A stretch of 64,000 bases of DNA, from assembly GCA_028877275.1 (NCBI GenBank), contig JAPPFP010000010.1, positions 131,640 to 195,639 on the forward strand, read 5' to 3'. The DNA is from Acidobacteriota bacterium. Lineage in GTDB: Bacteria; Acidobacteriota; Thermoanaerobaculia; Multivoradales; Multivoraceae. Below, one piece after another: positions 52,118-61,933 of the stretch; position 1 is the first letter of the stretch; every line of letters starts with the position of its first letter. The position numbers were made by a program, and so were the translations under genes. The notes under the pieces were generated by a model that had not been told where the DNA came from, ran no database searches, and saw only the letters and a list, made by a program, of their open reading frames with translations.

Positions 52118-53460
52118 CCTACGCCACGGGCGACAAGTTCGCCCATCAGGGAGTGGTCGTAAGCCTGAAGTGTCCGGACGCGTACAAGGGAACCCGTTTC
52201 CGCGGGCCGCTCGGGGGCGGGAAAGTGGACGATCCGGTGGCAGTCCGTGCGTCCCGACTGGTGTCCGGCACGCCGGCTCCAGCCGGTCACGAGGAGGTCG
52301 AACTCCGACCCCACCAGCTCCTCGTTCAACGCGCGCTGAATCGCGGACTGCGTCTTGAACAGATGCTGCAACCGCTGGTCGGCGACCTCGCGGGGAACTT
52401 CGTCCGATGCCGGCAACCGGATCGCCGCCGTGTTCGGTCTGGGGCTGTACTTGAACGCGAACACCGTCGCGAACCGCACGGTTTCGACCAGATCCACGGT
52501 GCGCTGGAAATCCTCCTCGGACTCGCCGGGAAAGCCGACGATCAAGTCGGTGGATAGCGCGAGTCCCGCGCGCGCCGCTCGCAGGCGATCCACCAGCCCA
52601 AGGTACTCCTCCACCGTGTATCCCCTGCCCATCCGTCGCAACACACGGTTCGATCCCGACTGCACCGGCAGGTGGAGGTAAGGCGAAATGTTCGCGTGGC
52701 GGGCTACGGCGCGGATCATTCGGTCGGTGAAGTCGCGCGGATAGGAGGTCACGAAACGCAGGCGCTTCAAGCCGGGCAGGAGGGCGGCGACGTTCAGCAG
52801 ATCGGCGAAGTCCCGGTCGCGGCCACTACCGAGCGGCGGCGCGGGTTCGCGCCAGTGGTTCACGGTCTGGCCCAGGAGTTCGATCTCGAGAAAGCCGTAG
52901 TCCAGCAGGTGCTCGATCTCGTGGAGGATGTCCGCCAGCGGCCGGCAGCGCTCCGGTCCCCGGGTGTTCGGGACCACGCAGAAGGTGCAGCGCTTGTTGC
53001 AGCCCTCGATGATCGTGACCATGCCCTTGTGGGCGGTGTCGCGGCTGATCGCCTCAAAGTCGTACGGGCGTTCCTCCGGAAAGCCCACCGCGAGTACCCG
53101 TTCGCCGTTGCGGCTCCGCCCGAGGACCGAACCGATCTCTCCGACCCGGCCGGTGCCGACGACGAAGTCGAGATCGGGAATCCGGCGCAACGCTTCCTCG
53201 CCTTCCTGCTGAGCGACGCAGCCGCAGAACCCGATCCTCAGACTCTCGCGGTCGCGCTTGAGCAACCGGTATTCGCCGAGCCGGGAGTACGCCTTCTGGG
53301 CGGCCTTCTCGCGCACCGAGCAGGAGTTCAGGAGGATCAGATCGGCCTCTTCGAGTGCGCGCGTCGGCAGCAGGCCCTGCTGCATCAACTGCCCGGCCAT
53401 GCGCTGGCTGTCCAGCTCGTTCATCTGGCAGCCCCACGTCTCGATGTAGAAGCGCTCCAC
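52114..53460 (-). CDS. miaB: tRNA-2-methylthio-N6-dimethylallyladenosine synthase
   Basis: Radical-SAM methylthiotransferase modifying A37 of tRNAs. 448 residues. The N-terminal UPF0004 domain has Cys11, Cys47 and Cys81 binding the auxiliary iron-sulfur cluster. The radical-SAM motif is Cys154-x3-Cys158-x2-Cys161 (GCNKRCTFC), followed by VPNTRGPERCRP. A TRAM domain closes the protein. All six cluster Cys are present. GTG start at 53460. The miaA partner is not in the window. Confidence 0.95.
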   Translation of the reverse strand: MERFYIETWGCQMNELDSQRMAGQLMQQGLLPTRALEEADLILLNSCSVREKAAQKAYSRLGEYRLLKRDRESLRIGFCGCVAQQEGEEALRRIPDLDFVVGTGRVGEIGSVLGRSRNGERVLAVGFPEERPYDFEAISRDTAHKGMVTIIEGCNKRCTFCVVPNTRGPERCRPLADILHEIEHLLDYGFLEIELLGQTVNHWREPAPPLGSGRDRDFADLLNVAALLPGLKRLRFVTSYPRDFTDRMIRAVARHANISPYLHLPVQSGSNRVLRRMGRGYTVEEYLGLVDRLRAARAGLALSTDLIVGFPGESEEDFQRTVDLVETVRFATVFAFKYSPRPNTAAIRLPASDEVPREVADQRLQHLFKTQSAIQRALNEELVGSEFDLLVTGWSRRAGHQSGRTDCHRIVHFPAPERPAETGSLVRVRTLQAYDHSLMGELVARGVG

Positions 53461-53522
53461 GAGGCGGAGATTACTACCCCCTCGGTCGGAGGCGGCAGGC
53501 CGGTGGCGCCGAAGCCGCGGAG

Positions 53523-55292
53523 CTACGTCGACGAGGCGTGGGCCTCCGCAAGGAGCTCCCGGACTTCACCGGCGGTCGAAGCGGCGACGCAACGTCTCGC
53601 GAGCTCCTCCGCGTCGCCGACATCGACCGTGCGGACGACTTCCTTGGCGAGCGGAATGTTCCGGGGGCTCATCGAGAGTTCACGAAGGCCCAGGCCCAGC
53701 AGCAACGGCACGCACTCGGGGCTGGCAGCCATTTCGCCGCAAAGCGCCACGGGAACCCTCTGCCTGCGACCGGCCTCGACCACGAGCTGGATCATGCCCA
53801 GAACGGCCGGATGCAACGGCTGGTAAAGCTCCGTCACCTGTTCGTTCGTGCGGTCAACAGCCAGCGCGTACTGGATCAGGTCGTTCGTGCCGATCGACAG
53901 GAAGTCCACCTCGGCGGCGAGTTGACGGGCGATCAGAACCGTCGCAGGCACCTCGACCATGGCGCCGATCTCGACGTCCCGTCGGTGGTCGACTCCCTCT
54001 GCCTCAAGCTCCGACCACACCTCCGCGCAGAGGCCACGCAGGGCCCGGATCTCCTCCACCGCCGTCACCATCGGAATCATGACGCGCAGGTTGCCGAAGG
54101 CCGCCGCGCGAAACAGGGCGCGCAACTGGCTGCGGAAGATGTCCGTGCGGGCCAGCGTCAGCCGGATGCCGCGCAAGCCAAGAGCAGGGTTCTCCTCGTC
54201 CTGGTCGTCAAGCCCGCGCGCCGTCTTGCCCCCGCCCAGGTCGAGCGTGCGGACGACGACAGGCTGAGGCGCCAGAGCTTCCAGGAGACTCCGGACGACG
54301 GTCAGGTACTCCTCCTCCGTAGGAAGCTCCGGACTCTTCTCGAGGTAGAGGAACTCGCTCCTGTAGAGGCCAATGCCGGCAGCTCCGAATCGCTGCACGT
54401 CCTCGAACTCCTCGGGGAGTTCCACGTTGGCGAGCAGTTCGACTCCGACGCCATCCCGGCTCTGGGCCGGCAGCTTTCGCGCTGCGGTCGTCAGCACCTC
54501 CTCTTTCTGGCGGCGGCGGCGTTGGAGGACGCCGTAGCGTTCGAGAGTCTCCGGCGTCGGGTGCAGAGTGAAGCGTCCTTCCTCGCCGTCGACGATCACC
54601 GGATCGTCGTCGGCAACTCGATTCGTGACATCCACGATGCCGGTGACGAGAGGAACGTCCAAGGCCCGCGCGACGATCGCCGTGTGGGAGTTGGCTCCTC
54701 CAACCTCGATCGCGAAGCCAACGGCTCCGTGACGGCCCAGGCGCAGGACCTCGTCCGGCGTCAGTTCGTGGCTGACGACGACGACATTGCGGTCGAAGTC
54801 GACGTCGGCGCCAGGGGTCCTCTTCTTGCCCGCCAGGGCGCGCAGGAGGTACCGGGTAACGTCGCGAAGGTCCTCACCGCGTTCGCGCAGGTGCTGGCTC
54901 TTGACCTGCGCGAACTTCTCGCCGAGGTCGTCGGCCACCGACTGCACCGCCCACTCGGCGTTGACCCGATCCTGCCGGATCGTCTGATCGATACGGCGCG
55001 CGAAAGAGGAGTCTCGCAGGATGACGGAATGGGCATGGAAGATCGAGGCCAGGTCGCTGCCGTACGTTTCCGCGATCCGGTTTTCGGTGGCCTCCAGTTC
55101 GGTCTCGACAGTGCGCACGGCGGCGCCGAAACGTTCAACCTCCCGGTCCAGATCACGGCGGCGGATCGGCACCCGCAGGACCTGTACGCCGTGGCCACGA
55201 AGGCACACGGCCGGCCCGATCGCGACGCCCGGGGCGGCAGCCGCTCCCTGGAGCGTCTCCTCGATGGTCGGGGGCCTGGCCGGCCGGTTCAC
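53523..55292 (-). CDS. ptsI: PTS enzyme I (phosphoenolpyruvate-protein phosphotransferase)
   Basis: First phosphocarrier of the PTS, taking phosphate from PEP and passing it to HPr. 589 residues from a GTG overlapping the HPr stop. Active His203 in GGANSHTAIVARAL. The PEP-binding C-terminal domain has GIGLYRSEFLYL, RTLDLGGGKTARGLDDQDEENPALGLRGIRL, MVEVPATVLIARQLAAEVDFLSIGTNDLIQY and the active-site Cys region VALCGEMAASPECVPLLLGLG. Complete enzyme. In this neighbourhood it likely feeds regulatory EIIA proteins rather than a sugar permease. Confidence 0.95.
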   Translation of the reverse strand: MNRPARPPTIEETLQGAAAAPGVAIGPAVCLRGHGVQVLRVPIRRRDLDREVERFGAAVRTVETELEATENRIAETYGSDLASIFHAHSVILRDSSFARRIDQTIRQDRVNAEWAVQSVADDLGEKFAQVKSQHLRERGEDLRDVTRYLLRALAGKKRTPGADVDFDRNVVVVSHELTPDEVLRLGRHGAVGFAIEVGGANSHTAIVARALDVPLVTGIVDVTNRVADDDPVIVDGEEGRFTLHPTPETLERYGVLQRRRRQKEEVLTTAARKLPAQSRDGVGVELLANVELPEEFEDVQRFGAAGIGLYRSEFLYLEKSPELPTEEEYLTVVRSLLEALAPQPVVVRTLDLGGGKTARGLDDQDEENPALGLRGIRLTLARTDIFRSQLRALFRAAAFGNLRVMIPMVTAVEEIRALRGLCAEVWSELEAEGVDHRRDVEIGAMVEVPATVLIARQLAAEVDFLSIGTNDLIQYALAVDRTNEQVTELYQPLHPAVLGMIQLVVEAGRRQRVPVALCGEMAASPECVPLLLGLGLRELSMSPRNIPLAKEVVRTVDVGDAEELARRCVAASTAGEVRELLAEAHASST

Positions 55293-55558
55293 GCGTCTTC
55301 CCCGAAGCGAGCCTGGATCAGGTCGCAAACCGCGGACATGGCGTCCTGCTCGTCCTCGCCCCGGCAGCGGACCGTGAGCCTCGCGCCGTACCCCGCACCG
55401 AGCAGGAGAACCCCCAGAATACTCGTCGCTTCCGTCTCGCGGCCGTTTGCTCGCAGCACGACGTGCGACTGGAACTGGTTCGCCGTATGAACCAGCCTTG
55501 CCGCGGCCCGCGCATGAAGCCCCAACTCGTTGACGACCTCGACTACACGTTCTCTCAT
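55289..55558 (-). CDS. ptsH: Phosphocarrier protein HPr
   Basis: 89-residue PTS phosphocarrier. His15 (ELGLHARAAARLV) is the phosphorylation site; Ser46 (EATSILGVLLLGAGYG) corresponds to the regulatory serine used by HPr kinase where present. No hprK gene is in the window. Four-base overlaps on both sides (EIIA stop/HPr ATG; HPr stop/EI GTG) imply translational coupling. Confidence 0.95.
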   Translation of the reverse strand: MRERVVEVVNELGLHARAAARLVHTANQFQSHVVLRANGRETEATSILGVLLLGAGYGARLTVRCRGEDEQDAMSAVCDLIQARFGEDA

Positions 55559-55986
55559 TTCGCGGGTCGGGCCAGACCGGTCGCCGCCAATTGGATGCTC
55601 TTGCGGCCGTTACTCCAGATCCAGTCCGCCAGATCGGGAAGCTCAAGATCCGGAGCGCCGCAGCACAGGCTGAGCACCATCGGCAGATTGACGCCGGTGA
55701 CCACGGCGGCCCTGGCAACTCCGGCCGCGCGCAACGCGCTGTTGCAGGGAGTGTCGCCGAACATCTCGGTCAGGATCAGTACGCCGGAATCGTGCTCCCG
55801 GTCGAGTTGGCGGATTCTCGTTTCGATCTGGCGGGCAGCTTGCGCCCGGCCGGCGCGCCAGTCGACGCAGAGCGCGTGAATCGCTGTGTGTTCCGCACTC
55901 TGGTGCTGACCGGAAATCGCTTTCGCCGAGGCAAGCAGCTCGCGGGCCAGATCGCCATGCGAGACGATGAGAACCGGAACCGTCAT
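55555..55986 (-). CDS. PTS EIIA component, mannose/fructose (EIIA-Man) type
   Basis: 143-residue EIIA of the mannose superfamily: VLIVSHGDLARELL with His10 as phosphate acceptor, GVLILTEMFGDTPCNSALR, and TGVNLPMVLSL. No EIIB, IIC or IID gene accompanies it, so it probably signals phosphorylation state, as the orphan EIIA(Man) proteins found next to rapZ in many bacteria may do. Overlaps rapZ stop (ATGA) and HPr start. Confidence 0.92.
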   Translation of the reverse strand: MTVPVLIVSHGDLARELLASAKAISGQHQSAEHTAIHALCVDWRAGRAQAARQIETRIRQLDREHDSGVLILTEMFGDTPCNSALRAAGVARAAVVTGVNLPMVLSLCCGAPDLELPDLADWIWSNGRKSIQLAATGLARPAK

Positions 55987-56876
55987 GGCTGGGCAGCGGC
56001 CGTCCGGTGACGCTCGACGTCGCGATGCTGCAGGCGGATCTGCCAGGCGCCCGCCGCGAGCCGATCGGCAACGGCCTCGGAGACCGCGACCGAACGGTGC
56101 CGGCCGCCGGTGCAGCCGATTCCGACCGTCAGATAGCTCCGCTTCTCGTCGCGGAACTTCGGAAGGAGATAGCCGAGGAGGTCTTCGAGGCGCCGGGCGA
56201 GTTCGCCGAAGGCCGCGTGTCCATGGAGGAAACGCTGGACCTCCGTATCCGTGCCGGGCTTGTCCCGCAGCTCCGCGACGAAGTAGGGATTGGGCAGGAA
56301 GCGGACGTCGAACATCAGGTCGACGCCGGACGGAACGCCGAACTTGAACCCGAAGCTGACGATGTTGACCGTCAGGCCGCCGGCGTCGCTCGAGGCGAAC
56401 TCGTTGTAGATCGCCGCTCGAAGTTCATGGATCGTCGAGTCCGTCGTGTCGAGAACCCGGGAGGCTCGACCCCGCAGCTCGGCGAGTTGCTGCCGCTCCC
56501 GGCGAATGCCGTCGATGACCCGCTCCCCCGCCGTAGTCAGGGGATGCCGCCGCCGCGTCTCCGAGTAGCGCCGGACGAGGATGTCGTCGGAACTGTCGAG
56601 GAAGAGCAGTACCGGTTCGACTACTGCTGGATCCGCCTCGTCGAGGAGCCGGGGCAACTCCTCGGCCAAACCGGGCGTGCGAGCGTCCGTAACCAGAACG
56701 ATCGCGTCAAGGGAGGGAGCGGCGGCTGCCGGCTCCTGGACAAGGTGGCGCAGCAGGGGCAGCGGCAGATTGTCGATGCAGTGATAGCCCAGATCCTCGA
56801 AGCAGCGCGCCACCGTGCTCTTGCCCGAGCCGGAGAGACCCGTGATGACGAACAGGCGAACCGGCACCTCAGACAC
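55983..56876 (-). CDS. rapZ: RNase adapter/nucleotide-binding protein RapZ
   Basis: 297-residue P-loop protein. Walker A GLSGSGKST (13-21), IDNLPLPLL, VNIVSFGFKFGVPSGVDLMFDVRFLPNPYF, and the C-terminal GIGCTGGRHRSVAVSE. In E. coli RapZ senses glucosamine-6-phosphate and directs RNase E to GlmZ; outside Enterobacteria its role is less clear. Its start overlaps ptsN by eight bases. Position between the two EIIA genes fits the known PTS-linked context. Confidence 0.95.
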   Translation of the reverse strand: MSEVPVRLFVITGLSGSGKSTVARCFEDLGYHCIDNLPLPLLRHLVQEPAAAAPSLDAIVLVTDARTPGLAEELPRLLDEADPAVVEPVLLFLDSSDDILVRRYSETRRRHPLTTAGERVIDGIRRERQQLAELRGRASRVLDTTDSTIHELRAAIYNEFASSDAGGLTVNIVSFGFKFGVPSGVDLMFDVRFLPNPYFVAELRDKPGTDTEVQRFLHGHAAFGELARRLEDLLGYLLPKFRDEKRSYLTVGIGCTGGRHRSVAVSEAVADRLAAGAWQIRLQHRDVERHRTAAAQP

Positions 56877-57324
56877 GCCCGTTGGCGCAGAGCAGCTCGT
56901 AGATCTCCTCCGGCTTTCTCGCCTTGAGCAGGCGCTCCCGTCCGCCGCGGTTCATCCACTCCGACACGGCCGCGAGCGCCTTGAGATGGCGGCCGGCGCT
57001 CTCCTGGGGCGAGAGCAGGACGAAGAAGACCCGTACCGGCCGTCCGTCCTCGGCACCGTAGTCGACGCCCTGCCTGGAGACCGCAACCGCCAGCACGATG
57101 TCGCGCAGGCCGCGGATCCGTCCGTGGGGCACGGCCAGGCCGTCTCCGAGCGCGGTGGAGCCCAGCTCTTCCCGTTCGCGCAGGGCCGAAAGGACAACGT
57201 CCGGATCCGCCAGTCCGAGTATCCGGCAGATGCGCTCGGTCAGCGCGCGCAGGGCGCCGTCCCGGCTCTTGGCCTCGAAGTCCGGGAAGATGAGTTGCGG
57301 CTTCGCCAGGCTTGCCAGGTCCAT
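56869..57324 (-). CDS. ptsN: PTS IIA-like nitrogen regulatory protein PtsN
   Basis: 151-residue EIIA(Ntr): LREREELGSTALGDGLAVPHGRI with phosphorylatable His67, then VFFVLLSPQESAGRHLKALAAVS. Normally the end acceptor of the nitrogen PTS (EI-Ntr, NPr); here it may be served by the single EI and HPr encoded downstream. 30 bases after rpoN, leaving no room for the hpf gene found there in many proteobacteria. Confidence 0.93.
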   Translation of the reverse strand: MDLASLAKPQLIFPDFEAKSRDGALRALTERICRILGLADPDVVLSALREREELGSTALGDGLAVPHGRIRGLRDIVLAVAVSRQGVDYGAEDGRPVRVFFVLLSPQESAGRHLKALAAVSEWMNRGGRERLLKARKPEEIYELLCANGRV

Positions 57325-57354
57325 CGTCGCTCCGCGGTCTCCTCTCAGCTCGTC

Positions 57355-58917
57355 TCAGAAGATCTGTTTGCGGTCGTTCGATGACGGAATACCAAGTTCA
57401 TCACGGTACTTGGCGACTGTCCGCCGGGCGATGTTAATCCCCTCTTGCTGGAGCTGTCGCGTCAGCGCCGAATCGGAGAGCGGCTTGCGGCCATCTTCTT
57501 CGCCGATCAGGGCCTGGAGCTTTCGCTTCACCGTCAAGGAGGAGATCTCCCCTCCCCGGTCACAGTCAATGCCGCTGTGGAAGAAGAACTTCATCGGGTA
57601 CAGACCGCGCGGCGTGTGGATGTACTTGTTCGAAACCACGCGACTGACCGTCGACTCGTGCATTCCGATGTCATCGGCGACATCGCGCAGAACCATGGGA
57701 CGCAGTTCGTCGATGCCGTGATCGAAGAACCCGCGCTGCTGTCGCAGGATCGACTCCGCTACCTTGTAGATCGTCCTCTGCCGCTGATCCAGGCTCTTCA
57801 TCAGCCACATGGCGGAACGCATCTTGTCCTTCAGGAACTCGCGGGCCTCGGCCTCTCCCTCTTCGCGCTGCATTCGCTGGAGCATCGTTCGGTAGGCGCG
57901 GCTGATGCGCAGCTTCGGCAGACCGTCGTCGTTCAACTGGATCGCCCACTCCCCTCCCGTCTTGACGGCGACGACATCCGGCTCGACGTACTCCGTGCGC
58001 TCGTGCGAGAAGAGACGGCCCGGCCGAGTCTCCAGTGCCTTGATCGCCTCTACGGGAGCCTCAAGGGCCGGCAGCGGCGTGCGGAGACACCGCGCGATCT
58101 GGCGAAACTGCCGCCGGGTCAGCAGATGCCAGCACTCGTCGACGATGCGGTAGGCCAGGCTCCCGGTTTCGTCCCGGGCCTCGAGTTGGGCCAGGAGGCA
58201 CTCGGGGAGCGTGTGCCAGGCAATCCCCGGCGGATCGAAGCTCCGTACCAGGTCCAGTGCACGATTCACGTGCTCGGCCGGGTATCCGGGCACCGGAACA
58301 GCCTCGATCCCCCCTTCGGATCCCTCGTCTCCAGGCTCTGCGGCGACGCTTCCGTTTCCGTCGTGGCTGGCCGCGAACGCCTCCGCCATCTCCCGGGCCA
58401 TCCTGACCTCCGCCTCGTAGCGCTCGACCTCGGCGGATTGGGCACCGAGAAGTTGAAGTTCCTCGATCGAGGCGCGGAGGAAGCCATCCGCATCCAGGTT
58501 GCCGATAACGAGCTCCGCAATGTCCCGTAGCGGTGGCTTCGCATCGGAAAGGCGCAACTGCCAGAGCAGGTGGTCGTAGAGGTCCGGTTCCCGGCTGATG
58601 CTGTTCTCGAAGGGAACCGCCTCCCTTACCTCGAACGTGTTCGGGGCGGTCGATTCGGATCCCAGGTACTCGTTGAAGTACGCGTCGAGATCGATGTCGA
58701 GCATCGACGGCTCGTCGTCCGGGCTCTGTTCCTCCCCTTCTTCGGAGTTCTCCTGGTCCCCGACATCCTCGAGCATTGGGTTCTCCACCATTTCCTGGTT
58801 GAGGACCCCCTGAAGCTCCAGGCGCGTCATCTGCAGCAGCTTGATCGCCTGCTGCAGGGACGGCGTCATCACCAGCCGCTGGGCCAGCTTGAGCGAGAGC
58901 CTCTGTTGGAGCACCAT
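57355..58917 (-). CDS. rpoN: RNA polymerase sigma-54 factor
   Basis: 520 residues. Region I: LSLKLAQRLVMTPSLQQAIKLLQM, LNQEMVENPMLE. Acidic region II, core-binding region, DNA-binding HTH (ESTVSRVVSNKYIHTPRGLYPMKFFF), and the RpoN box ARRTVAKYRDEL (497-508). An extra segment rich in Ala, Gly and Glu lies near the middle (around 195-215), making it slightly long. Directs transcription of enhancer-dependent promoters. The 77-base gap to lptB contains no recognised regulatory element beyond a 7-bp repeat pair (AGCAAGA/TCTTGCT). Confidence 0.96.
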   Translation of the reverse strand: MVLQQRLSLKLAQRLVMTPSLQQAIKLLQMTRLELQGVLNQEMVENPMLEDVGDQENSEEGEEQSPDDEPSMLDIDLDAYFNEYLGSESTAPNTFEVREAVPFENSISREPDLYDHLLWQLRLSDAKPPLRDIAELVIGNLDADGFLRASIEELQLLGAQSAEVERYEAEVRMAREMAEAFAASHDGNGSVAAEPGDEGSEGGIEAVPVPGYPAEHVNRALDLVRSFDPPGIAWHTLPECLLAQLEARDETGSLAYRIVDECWHLLTRRQFRQIARCLRTPLPALEAPVEAIKALETRPGRLFSHERTEYVEPDVVAVKTGGEWAIQLNDDGLPKLRISRAYRTMLQRMQREEGEAEAREFLKDKMRSAMWLMKSLDQRQRTIYKVAESILRQQRGFFDHGIDELRPMVLRDVADDIGMHESTVSRVVSNKYIHTPRGLYPMKFFFHSGIDCDRGGEISSLTVKRKLQALIGEEDGRKPLSDSALTRQLQQEGINIARRTVAKYRDELGIPSSNDRKQIF

Positions 58918-58994
58918 GATCGCTTACCGAATGGGGCGAGAGCAAGATCAATGCCAAGTGGACGGTATCACCACCGGGGTCTCTTGCTGGCCCC

Positions 58995-59738
58995 TCAGAG
59001 ACTGAACTCGGCGCCGAGGTAGATCTTCCGGACCGTCTCATCGGCCGACAGCTCCGCCGGAGTGCCGGTACGGAGGATTCTGCCGTCGTTGATGATGTAG
59101 GCGCGGTCGGTGATCTTGAGGGTCTCACGGACGTTGTGGTCGGTGATCAGGACGCCGATGCCCATGTCGCGAAGTTGGCGGACGATTGCCTGGATGTCCA
59201 GAACGGCGATCGGGTCGATTCCGGCAAACGGCTCGTCCAGAAGGATGAAGCTGGGGCCGATCGCCAGCGCGCGGGCAATCTCCAGGCGGCGTCGCTCGCC
59301 GCCCGAGAGCTGATTCCCCTTCGAACGGCGCACCGCGACCAGATCGAAGTCGGCGATCAACTGGTTCATCCGGCGCCGCTGCTCGGCGCGGCGCAGACCA
59401 AGGGTCTCGAACACGGCGCGGAGGTTGCCTTCGACTGACAATCGCCGGAACACGGAGGGCTCCTGCGGCAGATAGCTGATTCCCTGCTGCGCCCGAAGGT
59501 ACATGGGCAGATCCGTAATCTCGATGTCATCGAAGAAGACCCGGCCCCGGTCCGGCCGGGTCAGTCCGACGACGATGTAGAACGTCGTCGTCTTGCCGGC
59601 GCCGTTGGGGCCAAGCAACCCAACGACCTCTCCCTGAGCGACCTCGATCGAGACGTCCTGGACGACGGCTCTGCCCCGGTACACCTTCCGCACATCCTGG
59701 GTGCGGATGCGGTGGCGGGATGCGGACGGTCCCGTCAC
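58995..59738 (-). CDS. lptB: LPS export ABC transporter ATPase LptB
   Basis: 247-residue ATPase energising LPS extraction by LptF/LptG. Walker [18 protein letters not shown]-loop [19 protein letters not shown], signature [15 protein letters not shown], Walker [18 protein letters not shown]-loop [13 protein letters not shown] start overlapping the upstream LptC/A stop. Its permease partner (fused LptF-LptG) is encoded at the other end of the same cluster. Confidence 0.96.
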   Translation of the reverse strand: MTGPSASRHRIRTQDVRKVYRGRAVVQDVSIEVAQGEVVGLLGPNGAGKTTTFYIVVGLTRPDRGRVFFDDIEITDLPMYLRAQQGISYLPQEPSVFRRLSVEGNLRAVFETLGLRRAEQRRRMNQLIADFDLVAVRRSKGNQLSGGERRRLEIARALAIGPSFILLDEPFAGIDPIAVLDIQAIVRQLRDMGIGVLITDHNVRETLKITDRAYIINDGRILRTGTPAELSADETVRKIYLGAEFSL

Positions 59739-61933
59739 GGATCGCCGGCTCCGGCAGCCGAACCGCCGGGCGGCCTCATTTCGTATCGGCGCTGGTCGAT
59801 CCAGTAGACCAGGCCGGGGCCGCGCAACTCGTCCGCACCCTCACGGAACACGACGTTGCCGGAGAGCCGGATCATCCGGTCGGCAAAGGCGTAGATCGCG
59901 CGGTTCGCCTCCACGGAGCCACCGTCCCCGAGGACGTCGAGGCGGGCGTTCCCCAGACAGAAGAGTGTCCGCGCCTGGAGTCCACCCGTTGCGGAGTCCT
60001 GGCTGCCAGGAATCGCCTCGACCGTCAGTTCCTCGCACTCCAGACTCTGCTCTCCCAGGACAGCCGCCGCTCCCCCGCTGTAGCGCAGTTCGCCACTGTC
60101 TTCGTCGTAGTTCATGCGAGCCGCGGCGATCGACCACCGCTCCGGCGCACTCTCCGTCCCAGCTTCTCCGGAGGTCCGGGTCTTCGCCGCCGGCGGGGCG
60201 TGCCAGACGGTTCGGACGTCGCCGTTCGCGATGATTCGCCGGCGGTCCTCCGTGATCCGCAACTGGGCGGCCGCGAGGTGGTCGGGGCCGCGTCGCACCT
60301 CCACGCCGTCGCGGAACCGGCTCTCACCCCCTTCGCAGATCAGCGCTTCACCGGCCGTGATCACCGACGGGCCGGAATCGGACGTGTCCCGGCCGAACGG
60401 TAGAGCGCCCCCGGCCGTGTCGTTGCCTCGGAGCGTGAGGCGCACCGCTCCACGGGCCTCGGAACAGCCCTTCGCCTGGTCGTAGAGCACCCTGGAACCT
60501 TCGAGTGCTCCCTGAGAGTGAACCAGCTTCGCCGGCCGGCCGCGGAAGTCGACGCGTTGCGTCGAGGGGTCGATTGTCGCCTCGTCGGCGCTCGCAGTCA
60601 CCGGCGCTTCGCTTCGATCAGTCAGTTCGACGTTGCCCCCGAGCGTCAGTTCCGCCAGGACGCCCTCCGGGTCGAAGCGGCCACCGGCAATGACGCTCGA
60701 GGCTTCTCGCAGCGGCTGTTGCCTTCCGGGCGCGAGTTCGTGCAGCTCGACCCTGCCGCGCGACGAGAAGTCGGAAAGCACGCCTTCCACGAACCGGAAC
60801 TCGAGGAGCCTCGCCCGGATGCGGCGCTGCGATCCGTCTCCATAGTCGATGCGCAACACCGCGGGGCCGCCCCAGCTCGGACCGCTCAGGTCGACCCGGC
60901 TGGGAGACTGGAGGTCGTCGAACCGGACATCCAGGGCGTCACCGCGAAGGACGAGGACGGACTCGTCGGCCGGGTTGCCGGCGCTTTCGGCCTCCGGTTC
61001 CGCGGCCCCCAGGGGGGCTCTCAACTCGATCTCACCCCGCGCCTCGATCCCGGCGATACCACCCGTCTCGCCCTCCTGCATGGTCAACGCGCGGGCTGCG
61101 AGCGTGAAGCTACCGAGGCGCAGCTCGGCCCCGCCGAGCGCCCGCACGATGCCCGCGCCCCAGCGGTACTCCAGGGTCTGGGCGGCCAGCGAGACCGATT
61201 GGGACGCATCGGCTTCCACGCCCTCGTCGGCCGCGTCCGTGCCCGCGAGACGAACGCCGCCGCCCATACGGGCAATCTCCTCGCGGAAGTCCATCCGCAG
61301 GTCGTCGCCTTGAACCGTGACGCCCTCGAAACTGAAACGGCTGTCGTCCGCCGCGGTCAGGACCATGCCGCCTTCCGCGAGCTCCATCCAGTCGGTGGCG
61401 ACACCCAGGCCATTGGTGCCCTCCAGGGCAACCGAACCCTGAAGGTGAGTCGCGCTCGTCTCTTCGTTGTAGGTCGCGCCGTCCGCGCGCAGGGAGTAGT
61501 GGTCATCGCCTTGCGGGTAGTCGACCTCGACCTGGCTGAGATTCACGTTGCCCTGATCGTCCGAACTGGTCTGAGCGCCACGGATGCGAAACACCTCGAC
61601 GCCCTCGCGTTCGAGGGTCGATTCGAACTCCTCCGCGCTGAGCTGTGCGGTTTCGACGATCGCTTCCGGTTCTTCGGCGATCTCGAGGGCATCGCCAGGA
61701 GCAGCCGCCGGTTCGGCCGGGGCGCGTTCTTCCCGCCCCTGCAAGAACATCGCGGTCAGGCCGCCGACGCCGGAAACCAGAGCCAGCAGCAGCACGGCCC
61801 TCAGCAGGCGGTTGCGCAGTTGCCGCCGCCTGCCGAAGTCCGGGGCCCGCCGGCGCTTCGGTCCGTACGACGCGCCGGACACTTCTTCTGGGGAAGCCGC
61901 CTCGTGCGGCCCGTGAGGAGCGTCCGGCGTCAT
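59735..61933 (-). CDS. Fused LptC-LptA-like periplasmic LPS bridge protein
   Basis: 732-residue protein with an N-terminal cytoplasmic basic segment, one TM (about 43-64), an LptC-like domain (about 85-235; [45 protein letters not shown]) and a long series of OstA/LptA-like beta segments to the C-terminus. Examples are [57 protein letters not shown], and [21 protein letters not shown]. Separate LptC and LptA are each about 190 residues; here the total equals the two plus more jellyroll. The 4-base overlaps with recJ (upstream) and lptB (downstream), and the absence of any other lptA or lptC gene nearby, support the LPS role. Exact domain borders are my estimate. Confidence 0.8.
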   Translation of the reverse strand: MTPDAPHGPHEAASPEEVSGASYGPKRRRAPDFGRRRQLRNRLLRAVLLLALVSGVGGLTAMFLQGREERAPAEPAAAPGDALEIAEEPEAIVETAQLSAEEFESTLEREGVEVFRIRGAQTSSDDQGNVNLSQVEVDYPQGDDHYSLRADGATYNEETSATHLQGSVALEGTNGLGVATDWMELAEGGMVLTAADDSRFSFEGVTVQGDDLRMDFREEIARMGGGVRLAGTDAADEGVEADASQSVSLAAQTLEYRWGAGIVRALGGAELRLGSFTLAARALTMQEGETGGIAGIEARGEIELRAPLGAAEPEAESAGNPADESVLVLRGDALDVRFDDLQSPSRVDLSGPSWGGPAVLRIDYGDGSQRRIRARLLEFRFVEGVLSDFSSRGRVELHELAPGRQQPLREASSVIAGGRFDPEGVLAELTLGGNVELTDRSEAPVTASADEATIDPSTQRVDFRGRPAKLVHSQGALEGSRVLYDQAKGCSEARGAVRLTLRGNDTAGGALPFGRDTSDSGPSVITAGEALICEGGESRFRDGVEVRRGPDHLAAAQLRITEDRRRIIANGDVRTVWHAPPAAKTRTSGEAGTESAPERWSIAAARMNYDEDSGELRYSGGAAAVLGEQSLECEELTVEAIPGSQDSATGGLQARTLFCLGNARLDVLGDGGSVEANRAIYAFADRMIRLSGNVVFREGADELRGPGLVYWIDQRRYEMRPPGGSAAGAGDP

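Noticed and set aside
57325..57354. A small hpf gene between rpoN and ptsN
   Set aside because: Only 30 bases separate the two genes; no frame could fit.
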